64,000 nt of DNA from CAKAHY01 sp963522175 (GTDB lineage Bacteria > Bacillota > Clostridia > Lachnospirales > Lachnospiraceae), in assembly GCA_963522175.1 (NCBI GenBank), contig CAUQXC010000004.1, positions 288,324-352,323 of the forward strand. Reading direction: 5' to 3'. The translations under genes were made by a program, and so were the position numbers. The notes under the pieces were generated by a model that did not search any database, was not told where the DNA came from, and saw only the letters and a list, made by a program, of their open reading frames with translations. Shown piece by piece: positions 44,024-52,024 of this stretch (positions are counted from its first letter, which is position 1; each line of letters opens with the position of its first letter).

Positions 44024-45436
44024 ATGAATAAGTTGAAGAATACAGTAAAAAGGATATCAGCTCTTATAGCAGCTCTGCTTTATATACAGAGCGGTATTTT
44101 AGCGGGAGTCGGAGGAAAGGCTTTCAGTCTCGCGGTTTATGCGGAAACATTGCCTAAGCCTGAAATAAGCTCCGAAGCGGCTGTCGTGCTTAATGCCGAT
44201 ACGGGAGAGGTCCTGTACGGAAAGAATGAAAATAAAAGATATAATCCTGCATCCATAACAAAGATTATGACGGCTCTTTTGGTTTTGGAAAAAGCCGATT
44301 TGGACGGAGAACTTGTATTTTCGTCATCGGCTGTAAGTAATCTTGACACAGGTGCGGTAACTTTGGGTGCAAAAGCGGGAGACAGACTTAAGGTGAAAGC
44401 GGCACTTTACGGTCTTATGTTGAAGTCCGCCAACGAGGTGGCAAATGCCCTTGCGGAGTATACCGCAGGTTCCACAAAGGAGTTTGCAAAGCTCATGACG
44501 GCAAGAGCCAAAGAGCTGGGAGCCAAGAATACAAATTTTGTCAATGCACACGGACTTACGGACTCGAACCATTATACAAGTGCTTATGATATGGCTCTTA
44601 TTACAAAAGCGGCATTTGAAAATCCGACCTTCAGAGATATAGAAGCGACAACTACATATACATTTCCGGCTCTGGGATCGTCTCCGGCAAGGGTCATAAG
44701 TATGGGACATAAGATGGTACATAAATCCGACTCGAGGTATTATGAAGGCATTTTAGGCGGAAAAACAGGATATACGAGGCTTGCGGGAAATACTCTTGTG
44801 ACGGTTGTGCAAAGAAAAGGAGTAAGACTTATAGTTGTGGTGTTAAAAAGTCAAAATACCCATTATCAGGATACGAAGGCACTGCTTGATTACGGATTTT
44901 CGCTCAGCGGAGTTTCGGTTTCGGGAAGCACGGCGCAGACGGGCGGAAACACGGCAAAGACGGGAGGCAACGGAGTGAGTGCTCCGACCAACAGTCCTTC
45001 GGACAATCCGGCGACAAATTCCGCAGATAAAAATCTTGTGGGACCGGGAGCCGACATTGTAAATACTTCAAGTACAAAAGACAATCTTACAGGACCGGGA
45101 CAGATATCAAATCCTGAGAATTTAAAGACCGGTTGGAATTTGGACGGCAGGGGCTGGAGATATTTGAGGGAGAACAATAACCTTGCAGTATCCGAGGTTC
45201 TGGATATAAAGGGAGAAACCTACTGGTTTGATTCCGATACCTATATGGCTGTAGGCTGGAGAAAAGATCTCGCGGGAAACTGGTATTACATGAGAGAAGA
45301 AGGTCAGATGAGAAAATCAAAATGGATTTTATATAATAATCTTTGGTATTATGTAGGTCAGGACGGTAAGATGCTTACCGATACGACAACACCCGACGGA
45401 TATAAGGTTAATAAAGACGGAGTATGGATTAAATAA
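44024..45436 (+). CDS. D-alanyl-D-alanine carboxypeptidase with wall-binding repeats
   Basis: Penicillin-binding protein of family S11 (470 residues) that trims the last D-Ala of peptidoglycan stems. Signal peptide at residues about 1-40. Active-site motifs: SITK in NPASITKIMTAL, SAN in LKSANEVANAL, and KTG in LGGKTGYT. A Thr/Gly/Asn-rich linker (300-360) leads to two or three aromatic repeats (WYYMREEGQMRKSKW form) like those of the protease at 19686. ATG 44024 lies next to GAGGG; TTG 44033 has better spacing. Likely bound to the wall outside the membrane. Confidence 0.9.
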   Translation: MNKLKNTVKRISALIAALLYIQSGILAGVGGKAFSLAVYAETLPKPEISSEAAVVLNADTGEVLYGKNENKRYNPASITKIMTALLVLEKADLDGELVFSSSAVSNLDTGAVTLGAKAGDRLKVKAALYGLMLKSANEVANALAEYTAGSTKEFAKLMTARAKELGAKNTNFVNAHGLTDSNHYTSAYDMALITKAAFENPTFRDIEATTTYTFPALGSSPARVISMGHKMVHKSDSRYYEGILGGKTGYTRLAGNTLVTVVQRKGVRLIVVVLKSQNTHYQDTKALLDYGFSLSGVSVSGSTAQTGGNTAKTGGNGVSAPTNSPSDNPATNSADKNLVGPGADIVNTSSTKDNLTGPGQISNPENLKTGWNLDGRGWRYLRENNNLAVSEVLDIKGETYWFDSDTYMAVGWRKDLAGNWYYMREEGQMRKSKWILYNNLWYYVGQDGKMLTDTTTPDGYKVNKDGVWIK

Positions 45437-46293
45437 TGAAGAAAAACTTTATTGGAAAGATATTTACTCAGGTGCTTTGTGCCTTGGGAGCATTTTTTGT
45501 TGTTTCCGAGTATGAAAAGAACGAACTTAAGATAGTGAAATACTCCGTAAGCAGTGACAAAATAAAAGAGAAATACAGATTTGTTTTTTTGAGCGATATG
45601 CACAGTAAGGAATTCGGGAAGGATAATGAAAGACTTATCAAAATGACTGAAACATTAAAGCCCGATGCCGTGCTTATCGGCGGAGATATGGTTTGCTCGG
45701 GTCCGAGCTTTGACAGAACCCAAATTTTAAGCTTGTGCAGGAAGCTTTGTCGAAGGTATCCCGTATATTACGGAAACGGTAATCATGAACTTAGAATGAG
45801 AACGAGAGATTACGGAATTACGTATGAAGCCTTTGTGGAGGAGCTTCAAGAGGCGGGAGTGAAATACCTGTCAAACTCAAAGTGCAAGCTTGCACCGGAG
45901 ATAGACCTTTACGGACTGGATATAAGCGGTAATTTTTATAGAAAGCTTAAATTTGACAGAATGAAAAAAGATTTTATCACCGAAAGTATAGGAAATTCCG
46001 ATAAAAAAAGGTATAATATACTATTGGCACATTCACCGAACTTTTTTGATGCCTACAGCGATTGGGGAGCGGATTTAAGCCTTGCCGGACATTTTCACGG
46101 GGGAACCGTAAGACTTCCGGGTGATATAGGGCTTATGACACCTCAAATGCAATTTTTCAGTACGAATGTTGTCGGGATAAAATCAAGAGCTAAGTCGAGG
46201 ATGATAATAAGTGCGGGACTGGGGACCCACACCGTAAATGTAAGGATTAACAATCGCCCGGAGCTGGTGTGCGTTGACTTGTTGCCGGCTTAG
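45436..46293 (+). CDS. Metallophosphoesterase
   Basis: Protein of 285 residues with the calcineurin-like fold: SDMHSKEFG, IGGDMV, GNGNHELR, LLAHSPNFF and LAGHFHGG, in the right order, supply the metal ligands. An N-terminal hydrophobic stretch (about 8-22) may anchor it to the membrane. It belongs to the YkuE/YaeI-like group, some of which cleave lipid phosphates. Its ATG overlaps the stop codon of the carboxypeptidase gene. Substrate unknown. Confidence 0.88.
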   Translation: MKKNFIGKIFTQVLCALGAFFVVSEYEKNELKIVKYSVSSDKIKEKYRFVFLSDMHSKEFGKDNERLIKMTETLKPDAVLIGGDMVCSGPSFDRTQILSLCRKLCRRYPVYYGNGNHELRMRTRDYGITYEAFVEELQEAGVKYLSNSKCKLAPEIDLYGLDISGNFYRKLKFDRMKKDFITESIGNSDKKRYNILLAHSPNFFDAYSDWGADLSLAGHFHGGTVRLPGDIGLMTPQMQFFSTNVVGIKSRAKSRMIISAGLGTHTVNVRINNRPELVCVDLLPA

Positions 46294-46304
46294 ATAGGGA
46301 GAGC

Positions 46305-47093
46305 ATGGAACTGTTATATAAGCTTGAGAAGTTTGAAGGTCCTTTGGACCTTTTGCTTCATTTGATAGAAAAAGACAAGATAAACATATATGATATTCCC
46401 ATAGCAATTATTACAAATCAATATATGGAATACATGGCAAAGACGGAGTTTGATAATCTTGACGAGTCTTCGGAGTTTTTGGTTATGGCGGCTACGCTGA
46501 TCGATATAAAAGCGAAGATGTTGCTTCCGAAGGAGATTGACGAGGAAACGGGAGAGGAAGTGGATCCGAGACAGGAGCTCGTTGAAAGGCTTTTGGAGTA
46601 TAAAAAGTACAGGCAGCTTTCAAATGAGCTGCAAAAGCTTGAGGACATGGCGGCATATAACCTGTATAAAGAGCCGGATATTCCTAAGGAGGTTTTAAAG
46701 TATCAAAAACCTGCAGACCTTGACAAATTATTTAAGGATGTTGATTTGGAATTGCTTGGCAGGATTTATAAAGAAGTTTTGGCACGTAAGGAAGAAAGGC
46801 TGGATAAAGAGCGCTCTAAATTCGGAACCATAAAAAAGGAAACGGTTAGTTTGGAGCAGAAGGTATCTTCCTTACTTTCTTATGTAGATAAACATAAAAA
46901 GTTTTCTTTCAGAAATCTTTTGAGTAAAAGTACGACAAAAACGGAACTCGTGGTTACGTTTTTAGCTGTGCTTGAACTTATGAAGGCGGGAAGAATAAGC
47001 CTTAAACAGGAAAAATCATTTGATGATATGGAAATAGAAGTTTTGGACGGTGAATACGAAGAAATAAACTTGTCCGATTTGGAGGATTTATAA
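46305..47093 (+). CDS. scpA: Segregation and condensation protein A
   Basis: Kleisin subunit of the SMC-ScpAB condensin, 262 residues. The N-terminus (YKLEKFEGPLDLLLHLIEK) binds SMC, the middle (DIKAKMLLPKE) is the typical helix, and the C-terminal winged helix includes ELVVTFLAVLELMKAG. It ends one base before scpB, so the two are translated together. Confidence 0.94.
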   Translation: MELLYKLEKFEGPLDLLLHLIEKDKINIYDIPIAIITNQYMEYMAKTEFDNLDESSEFLVMAATLIDIKAKMLLPKEIDEETGEEVDPRQELVERLLEYKKYRQLSNELQKLEDMAAYNLYKEPDIPKEVLKYQKPADLDKLFKDVDLELLGRIYKEVLARKEERLDKERSKFGTIKKETVSLEQKVSSLLSYVDKHKKFSFRNLLSKSTTKTELVVTFLAVLELMKAGRISLKQEKSFDDMEIEVLDGEYEEINLSDLEDL

Positions 47094-47094
47094 G

Positions 47095-47694
47095 ATGGAT
47101 GAAACCCTTTTAACCGGTCAGACCGAGCTTGCCATAGAAGCGGTACTTTTTACTATGGGAAAATCTGTCGAGTTGAGGCAGCTTTGTCTTGCGCTTGAGC
47201 TTCCTGAAAAGGAAATTAAGACGGCTATAGAAAGACTTCAAAAAAAATATGAGGAAAATTCGGCATTAAAGCTTGTAAAGCTCGAAAACAGCTATAGACT
47301 TTGTACCAAAAAAGAGTATTTCGATATTTTGGTAAAAGTTGTAAAAACGCCCAAAAAACAGGTTCTTACGGAGGCGGTGCTTGAAACTCTTTCAATAATA
47401 GCATATAAACAACCTGTGACTAAGGCGGAAATCGAAAAAATCAGAGCCGTTTCCAGCGAATACAGTGTAAATAAGCTCATAGAATACGGACTTGTTTATG
47501 AGGCGGGCAGACTGGATGCTCCCGGCAGACCGGCACTTTTTGCAACAACGGAAGAATTTTTACGTCGTTTCGGACTTGAGAGCAAAAGCATGCTTCCTTT
47601 CGTCAGCCCGGTGGTAGAAGCTGAGATAGAAAAAGAAGTGGAAGAAGAGATAAATTATAAATTCGGTTTTGAGGTAGATAATAAAAATGAGTAA
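47095..47694 (+). CDS. scpB: Segregation and condensation protein B
   Basis: Second accessory subunit of condensin, 199 residues, made of two winged helices. LAIEAVLFTMGKSV near the start and VLETLSIIAYKQPVTKAEIE in the middle are diagnostic, as is the C-terminal ALFATTEEFLRRFGL. It overlaps dut by 8 bases. Confidence 0.94.
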   Translation: MDETLLTGQTELAIEAVLFTMGKSVELRQLCLALELPEKEIKTAIERLQKKYEENSALKLVKLENSYRLCTKKEYFDILVKVVKTPKKQVLTEAVLETLSIIAYKQPVTKAEIEKIRAVSSEYSVNKLIEYGLVYEAGRLDAPGRPALFATTEEFLRRFGLESKSMLPFVSPVVEAEIEKEVEEEINYKFGFEVDNKNE

Positions 47695-48127
47695 TTTACA
47701 TATAAAAATCAAATATTTTTCAAAGGATATAGAAAAGCTTTGCTTTATAGACGGTAAAAGCGATTGGATAGATTTAAGAGCCGCAAAGGACGTAAGTCTT
47801 AAAGCAGGTGAATCCGCTTTTATTCCTTTGGGAGTGGGAATGGAGCTTCCTAAAGGCTACGAGGCGCATGTTGTTCCGAGAAGTTCAACCTTTAAAAATT
47901 TCGGAATCATTCAGACAAATTCTATGGGAGTTATAGATGAAAGCTATAGCGGTGACGAGGATGAATGGAAGCTTCCCGTGTATGCCGTGAGAGATACCGA
48001 AATAAAGCTCAACGACAGAATATGTCAGTTCAGAATAATGGAGCATCAGCCGGCTTTTTCCTTTGAAGAGGTTGAAAAGCTGGGGGATGTAAACAGAGGC
48101 GGTTTTGGGAGTACGGGGAGGTCCTGA
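47687..48127 (+). CDS. dut: dUTP diphosphatase
   Basis: Trimeric dUTPase of 146 residues that keeps dUTP out of DNA and supplies dUMP. Motif IDLRA near residue 28, PRSSTFKNFGI near 63, the substrate loop GVIDESYSGDEDEW near 82, and the C-terminal RGGFGSTGRS that closes over the active site. Typical length. Confidence 0.92.
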   Translation: MSNLHIKIKYFSKDIEKLCFIDGKSDWIDLRAAKDVSLKAGESAFIPLGVGMELPKGYEAHVVPRSSTFKNFGIIQTNSMGVIDESYSGDEDEWKLPVYAVRDTEIKLNDRICQFRIMEHQPAFSFEEVEKLGDVNRGGFGSTGRS

Positions 48128-48130
48128 GAA

Positions 48131-48970
48131 GTGAAAAATATGTTGAAAAACAAATTTGTCGGATGTTTTCTCGTACTTGTCTGCATAGTTTCTCTGACAG
48201 CCTGCTCGGGCAGCATCTATAAACAAAAAAAGCTCACAAAAGATGCACTTACTCTTATGGACACCGATATGTACGAAGAGGCGAATAAAAAGCTTTCGGA
48301 AGCTTTGGAGCTCGGAAAAAGTGATGATAAGGTATATATGGATATACTTAAATGTAAATCTCTTTGTGAGTTTAAGCTGGGAGATTATGAAGAAAGCATA
48401 AAAGCTCTTAACGAGCTTTTGGAAAAGGAAAAAAGCTCGGATAACGACTATAAAGCTTTGCTTGTCATCAACCTGTCCAGACAGGCGGAGGATATGGAGA
48501 AAGCCGGAGAGCTTTTACTTGAGCTTACAAAAGATAAAAATAAGTCATCGGCTTATGAAGAAGCTCTGGATGAATTTTTGAGAGCTTTGCTCGTACAGAA
48601 AAAGTCGGGAAACTATACACCGCTGAATCTTGAAGAAATAAGAAGTCTCAACGAAGAACAGTATAAGAAGGAGAAAACGGTGAGCAATACCAACAATATG
48701 GGTATGTTTGCTTATTTTGAGGAGGATTACGATAAGGCGCTTGTGTATTTTGAGGAAGCAAAAAAGATGCTTGAAGCGGAAGCGGATAGTGAAAGCGCCA
48801 AGCTTCAAAATATTAAAAAATCAGTTTTATTTAATCTTGCCTCGACTTATGAATATAAGCTGGAGCCTCAGAAAGCCATAGATTTGTTTGAAGAATACAT
48901 ACAGACATACGGCGAGGACGAGGAGGTAAGGCATGAGCTTATCTTTTTGAAATCAAGAGTAAAAGAATAG
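48131..48970 (+). CDS. Lipoprotein with TPR-like repeats
   Basis: Protein of 279 residues. Signal with lipobox ending at Cys in SLTACSG. The rest is helical with TPR-like pairs: NKKLSEALELGKSDDKVY, then KLGDYEESIKALNELLEK, NNMGMFAYFEEDYDKALVYF and ATFEYKL-type tail EPQKAIDLFEEYIQTYG. Such proteins bind partners at the outer membrane face. The start is GTG 48131; ATG 48140 is the alternative. No specific function can be named. Confidence 0.75.
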   Translation: MKNMLKNKFVGCFLVLVCIVSLTACSGSIYKQKKLTKDALTLMDTDMYEEANKKLSEALELGKSDDKVYMDILKCKSLCEFKLGDYEESIKALNELLEKEKSSDNDYKALLVINLSRQAEDMEKAGELLLELTKDKNKSSAYEEALDEFLRALLVQKKSGNYTPLNLEEIRSLNEEQYKKEKTVSNTNNMGMFAYFEEDYDKALVYFEEAKKMLEAEADSESAKLQNIKKSVLFNLASTYEYKLEPQKAIDLFEEYIQTYGEDEEVRHELIFLKSRVKE

Positions 48971-48980
48971 GAAAATAGTA

Positions 48981-50222
48981 ATGGCGGATTTATATAATAC
49001 AAAAGAAGATGAGGAAAGACTTATACTTGTGGGTGTCTCAACCGGTGATGATATAAATTCTTCGCTTGACGAGCTTTCGGAGCTTGTTACCACCGCAGGA
49101 GGCGTGAGTGTAGGCAGATTAATACAAAACAGGGAAAGAATTCATAATGTTACATATCTCGGAACAGGAAAGGTAGAGGAACTTAAGGAGCTTATAAATG
49201 AGACTTCGGCTACGGGAGTTGTAACCGACGACGAGCTCAGTCCTGTACAGCTTCGAAGCCTTGAAAATATGCTGAATACAAAGGTTATAGACAGAACAGT
49301 GCTTATTCTGGATATTTTTGCGAGAAGGGCAAATACCGGTGAGGGAAAGCTTCAGGTAGAGCTGGCACAGTTAAAGTATTCCGCCGCAAGGCTTGTGGGG
49401 CTCAGAGCATCCTTGTCCCGTCTCGGAGGAGGAATAGGAACCAGAGGTCCGGGAGAAAAAAAGATAGAGCTTGACAGGAGACTTTTGCATGACAGGATCT
49501 CCTTGCTTAAGGAGCAGTTGAAAGAGCTTAAAAGACATAGGCAGGAAACGAGAAAGTCAAGAGAGGCGGCAGGAAAGTTCGTTGTAGCTATAGTCGGATA
49601 TACAAATGCGGGCAAGTCCACACTTTTAAATGCTTTGACGGGAGCGGATGCCCTTTCCGAAGACAAGCTTTTTGCGACCTTGGACCCCCTGACAAGAAAG
49701 CTAAAACTTGAGAGCGGTCAGGAGATTTTACTTACGGACACGGTAGGTTTTATAAGAAAACTTCCTCACCACCTCATAGAGGCTTTTAAGTCCACTCTGG
49801 AGGAGGCGAAGTATGCCGATTTAATTTTACATGTGGTTGACGGAAGCAGTGATGAGGCCGATGAACACATGCTTGTCGTATATGATACCCTAAAAGGCTT
49901 GGATGTTATGGGAAAGGATATTATCACGGTATACAATAAAACGGATCTGTATGAAGGCAAGGTTTTACCGAGAGATTTTCATGCTTTGGAGGTTTTGAAA
50001 ATTTCGGCAAAGACGGGTGAAGGTCTTGATGAGCTTAAGCTTTGCATAGAAAAAGTAATGAGGAGCAGAAAGCTCTATTTTGAAAAAAAATTTTCGTATG
50101 AGCAGGCGGGCAGGATTCAGGAAATTAGAAAGTACGGAGAACTTTTATCTGAAGAGTATACAAGCGAAGGGATAGAGGTAAAAGCCTATCTTCCTTTAGA
50201 ACTTTATAAAAAATTTATTTAA
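48981..50222 (+). CDS. hflX: GTPase HflX
   Basis: Ribosome-associated GTPase of 413 residues that can split stalled or hibernating ribosomes. An N-terminal HflX domain (GKVEELKELI, and FARRANTGEGKLQVELAQL) is followed by the glycine-rich GGIGTRGPGEKKIE linker. The G domain has GYTNAGKSTLLNAL, DTVGFIRKLPHHLIEAF and NKTD. Typical length. It follows a lipoprotein gene by 10 bases. Confidence 0.94.
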   Translation: MADLYNTKEDEERLILVGVSTGDDINSSLDELSELVTTAGGVSVGRLIQNRERIHNVTYLGTGKVEELKELINETSATGVVTDDELSPVQLRSLENMLNTKVIDRTVLILDIFARRANTGEGKLQVELAQLKYSAARLVGLRASLSRLGGGIGTRGPGEKKIELDRRLLHDRISLLKEQLKELKRHRQETRKSREAAGKFVVAIVGYTNAGKSTLLNALTGADALSEDKLFATLDPLTRKLKLESGQEILLTDTVGFIRKLPHHLIEAFKSTLEEAKYADLILHVVDGSSDEADEHMLVVYDTLKGLDVMGKDIITVYNKTDLYEGKVLPRDFHALEVLKISAKTGEGLDELKLCIEKVMRSRKLYFEKKFSYEQAGRIQEIRKYGELLSEEYTSEGIEVKAYLPLELYKKFI

Positions 50223-50234
50223 GGAGAAAGAAAA

Positions 50235-50780
50235 ATGCAAATATTATTGAGTTCGGATACTTATGGAGCATTGGATGCTATTATGTTTTTTGCGGGGCTT
50301 TTCAGACATCTGGGTGTGCTTTTTGTGTCGATTCTTTCCTTAGTTGCATATGTGAAGATTTATATGAAAATGGGAGAGCCGTGGTGGACGGCAATCATTC
50401 CTATTTATTCGGGATATGTGCTTGCAAGTAAAATAAAGGCATTAAGGGAGTTTTGGCTCACTGTAGCAGTTACTGCGGTCTTCCTTTTATTTTTCACATT
50501 AACTTTTGCTATGGCAATGACGGCAAGAGACAGGTATACAGGTACATCGGCTCTGCTTATGATGGGGCTTTTACTTTTAATTTACATTGTTGTACAGCTT
50601 ATAATAAATTACCTTTTTTATTATAAATTGGCAAAAGCCTTCGGTCAGAATCATGCCTTTGCTATAGGTCTTGTTTTCCTTAGACCTATATTCTCTATGC
50701 TTTTGGCTTTCGGAAGTTATGATTATATAGAAGAGAATAAAAAAGATTTTGTAGAAGAATTCAAAACAGATAATATATAA
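50235..50780 (+). CDS. Membrane protein of unknown function (DUF5684-like)
   Basis: Protein of 181 residues with four or five hydrophobic segments. Features such as YVKIYMKMGEPWWTAIIPIYSGYVLASK near the first third and KAFGQNHAFAIGLVFLRPIF near the end, here given as separate parts of the chain, match the pattern of the DUF5684 family. AAGGAG precedes ATG 50235. It follows hflX by 12 bases. No function is known. Confidence 0.7.
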   Translation: MQILLSSDTYGALDAIMFFAGLFRHLGVLFVSILSLVAYVKIYMKMGEPWWTAIIPIYSGYVLASKIKALREFWLTVAVTAVFLLFFTLTFAMAMTARDRYTGTSALLMMGLLLLIYIVVQLIINYLFYYKLAKAFGQNHAFAIGLVFLRPIFSMLLAFGSYDYIEENKKDFVEEFKTDNI

Positions 50781-50788
50781 AAGTATAA

Positions 50789-50816
50789 AAAAACCGCGAG
50801 AATTCTCGCGGTTTTT
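50789..50816. terminator. Bidirectional terminator
   Basis: Perfect 28-base palindrome, 14 bases per arm (AAAAACCGCGAGAA and its complement), with A-run and T-run. It serves both the plus-strand gene at 50235 and the minus-strand gene at 51846. Confidence 0.95.
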
Positions 50817-50817
50817 C

Positions 50818-51846
50818 TTATACAAGCTTATACATATCTTCTAAAAGCTTTTCGCTGTCTTCCCAGCCCAGACAAGGGTCTGTAATAGATTTTCCGTAGC
50901 AGTGCTCACCGATTTTTTGAGTACCCTCGACAAGATAACTTTCTACCATAACTCCCTTCACATACTTGTAAATATCATCGGAATGATTTCTGGAATGAAG
51001 AACCTCTTTAACTATTCTTGTTTGTTCCTTATATTTTTTATTTGAGTTCGCATGGTTTGCATCAATGATAATGGCAGGGTTAAGCAAATCCCTTTCCTGA
51101 TAAAGCTCTATAACTCTGTGTATATCTTCATAGTGATAATTAGGGATAGTAGTGCCGTACTGGTCTACGGAGCCTCTTAATATGGCATGACTTAAACAAT
51201 TTCCGTCACTTAAGACCTCGCTGCTTCTATGTATGAACTGATGCTTTTGCTGTGCCGAATAAATGGCATTAAGCATAACGGACAAATCTCCTGAGGTGGG
51301 ATTTTTCATTCCCACGGGAACATCGCACCCGCTTGCCGTAAGTCTGTGCTCCTGATTTTCGACGGATCTCGCACCTATGGCGATATAGCCCAAGAGGTCA
51401 TCAAGATAAGTCAGATTATCCACATAAAGCATTTCATCGGCTGTAAACATGCCGGTTTCTTCTATGACCTTTAAATGCATTTTTCTTATAGCAATGATAC
51501 CCTCATGCATATTGGGCTTTTGCTCGGGATCCGGCTGATGCAAAAGCCCCTTATACCCGTCACCGGTTGTCCTCGGCTTACCTGTGTATATGCGAGGAAT
51601 AAGGAGTATCTTGTCCTTTATTCTTTCCTGTACTTTTGCGAGCCTTATGCAGTATTCAAGTACGGAAGCCTCGTTATCCGCGGAGCAGGGGCCTATAATG
51701 GCAAGAAACTTATTGCTTTTTCCGGTAAATATGTCGGCAACCTCTTTGTCAAACAGTTTTTTCTTCTCCGACAACTCCTTGCTTAAGGGGAAGCTCTTTT
51801 TGATTTCCGCCGGTGTCGGCAGCTCGTGTAAAAAATTTATTCCCAT
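50818..51846 (-). CDS. 3-deoxy-7-phosphoheptulonate synthase (AroFGH type)
   Basis: First enzyme of the shikimate pathway, 342 residues, joining phosphoenolpyruvate and erythrose 4-phosphate. Type I alpha family: IIGPCSADNE near residue 50, IPRIYTGKPRTTGDGYKG near 85, GARSVENQEHRL near 160, and the metal site with IDANHANSNKKY. Starts at ATG 51846. It is the only gene here on the minus strand apart from the left edge and IS30. It is one of the PEP-using steps next to ppdK. Confidence 0.93.
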   Translation of the reverse strand: MGINFLHELPTPAEIKKSFPLSKELSEKKKLFDKEVADIFTGKSNKFLAIIGPCSADNEASVLEYCIRLAKVQERIKDKILLIPRIYTGKPRTTGDGYKGLLHQPDPEQKPNMHEGIIAIRKMHLKVIEETGMFTADEMLYVDNLTYLDDLLGYIAIGARSVENQEHRLTASGCDVPVGMKNPTSGDLSVMLNAIYSAQQKHQFIHRSSEVLSDGNCLSHAILRGSVDQYGTTIPNYHYEDIHRVIELYQERDLLNPAIIIDANHANSNKKYKEQTRIVKEVLHSRNHSDDIYKYVKGVMVESYLVEGTQKIGEHCYGKSITDPCLGWEDSEKLLEDMYKLV

Positions 51847-51963
51847 AGTATTATTCCTCGAAATTCAATTATTTTTAACGCTCATTATAGTTTAGAGAAG
51901 ATTAAAAATCAAGTGCGGAGAAAAATAAAGTGTGAAAGCGCAAATATTATATAAAAAGCGGTT

Positions 51964-51994
51964 GTTATTATATAAACTACTATGTTATAATAAC
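51964..51994 (+). promoter_or_regulatory. Promoter with overlapping inverted repeat before ppdK
   Basis: TTGTTA (51962-51967), 17 bases, TTATAA (51985-51990), or TATAAT at 51986-51991 with 18. GTTATTATA (51964-51972) and TATAATAAC (51986-51994) are perfect inverted copies covering both promoter elements, so a repressor could sit here. Confidence 0.55.
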
Positions 51995-52024
51995 GGAGAT
52001 AAAATTTTATGGAGGTTATTAAAG

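Noticed and set aside
51932..52024. Longer N-terminus of pyruvate phosphate dikinase
   Set aside because: It would translate the promoter region; ATG 52025 has a well-placed GGAGG and fits the family start.
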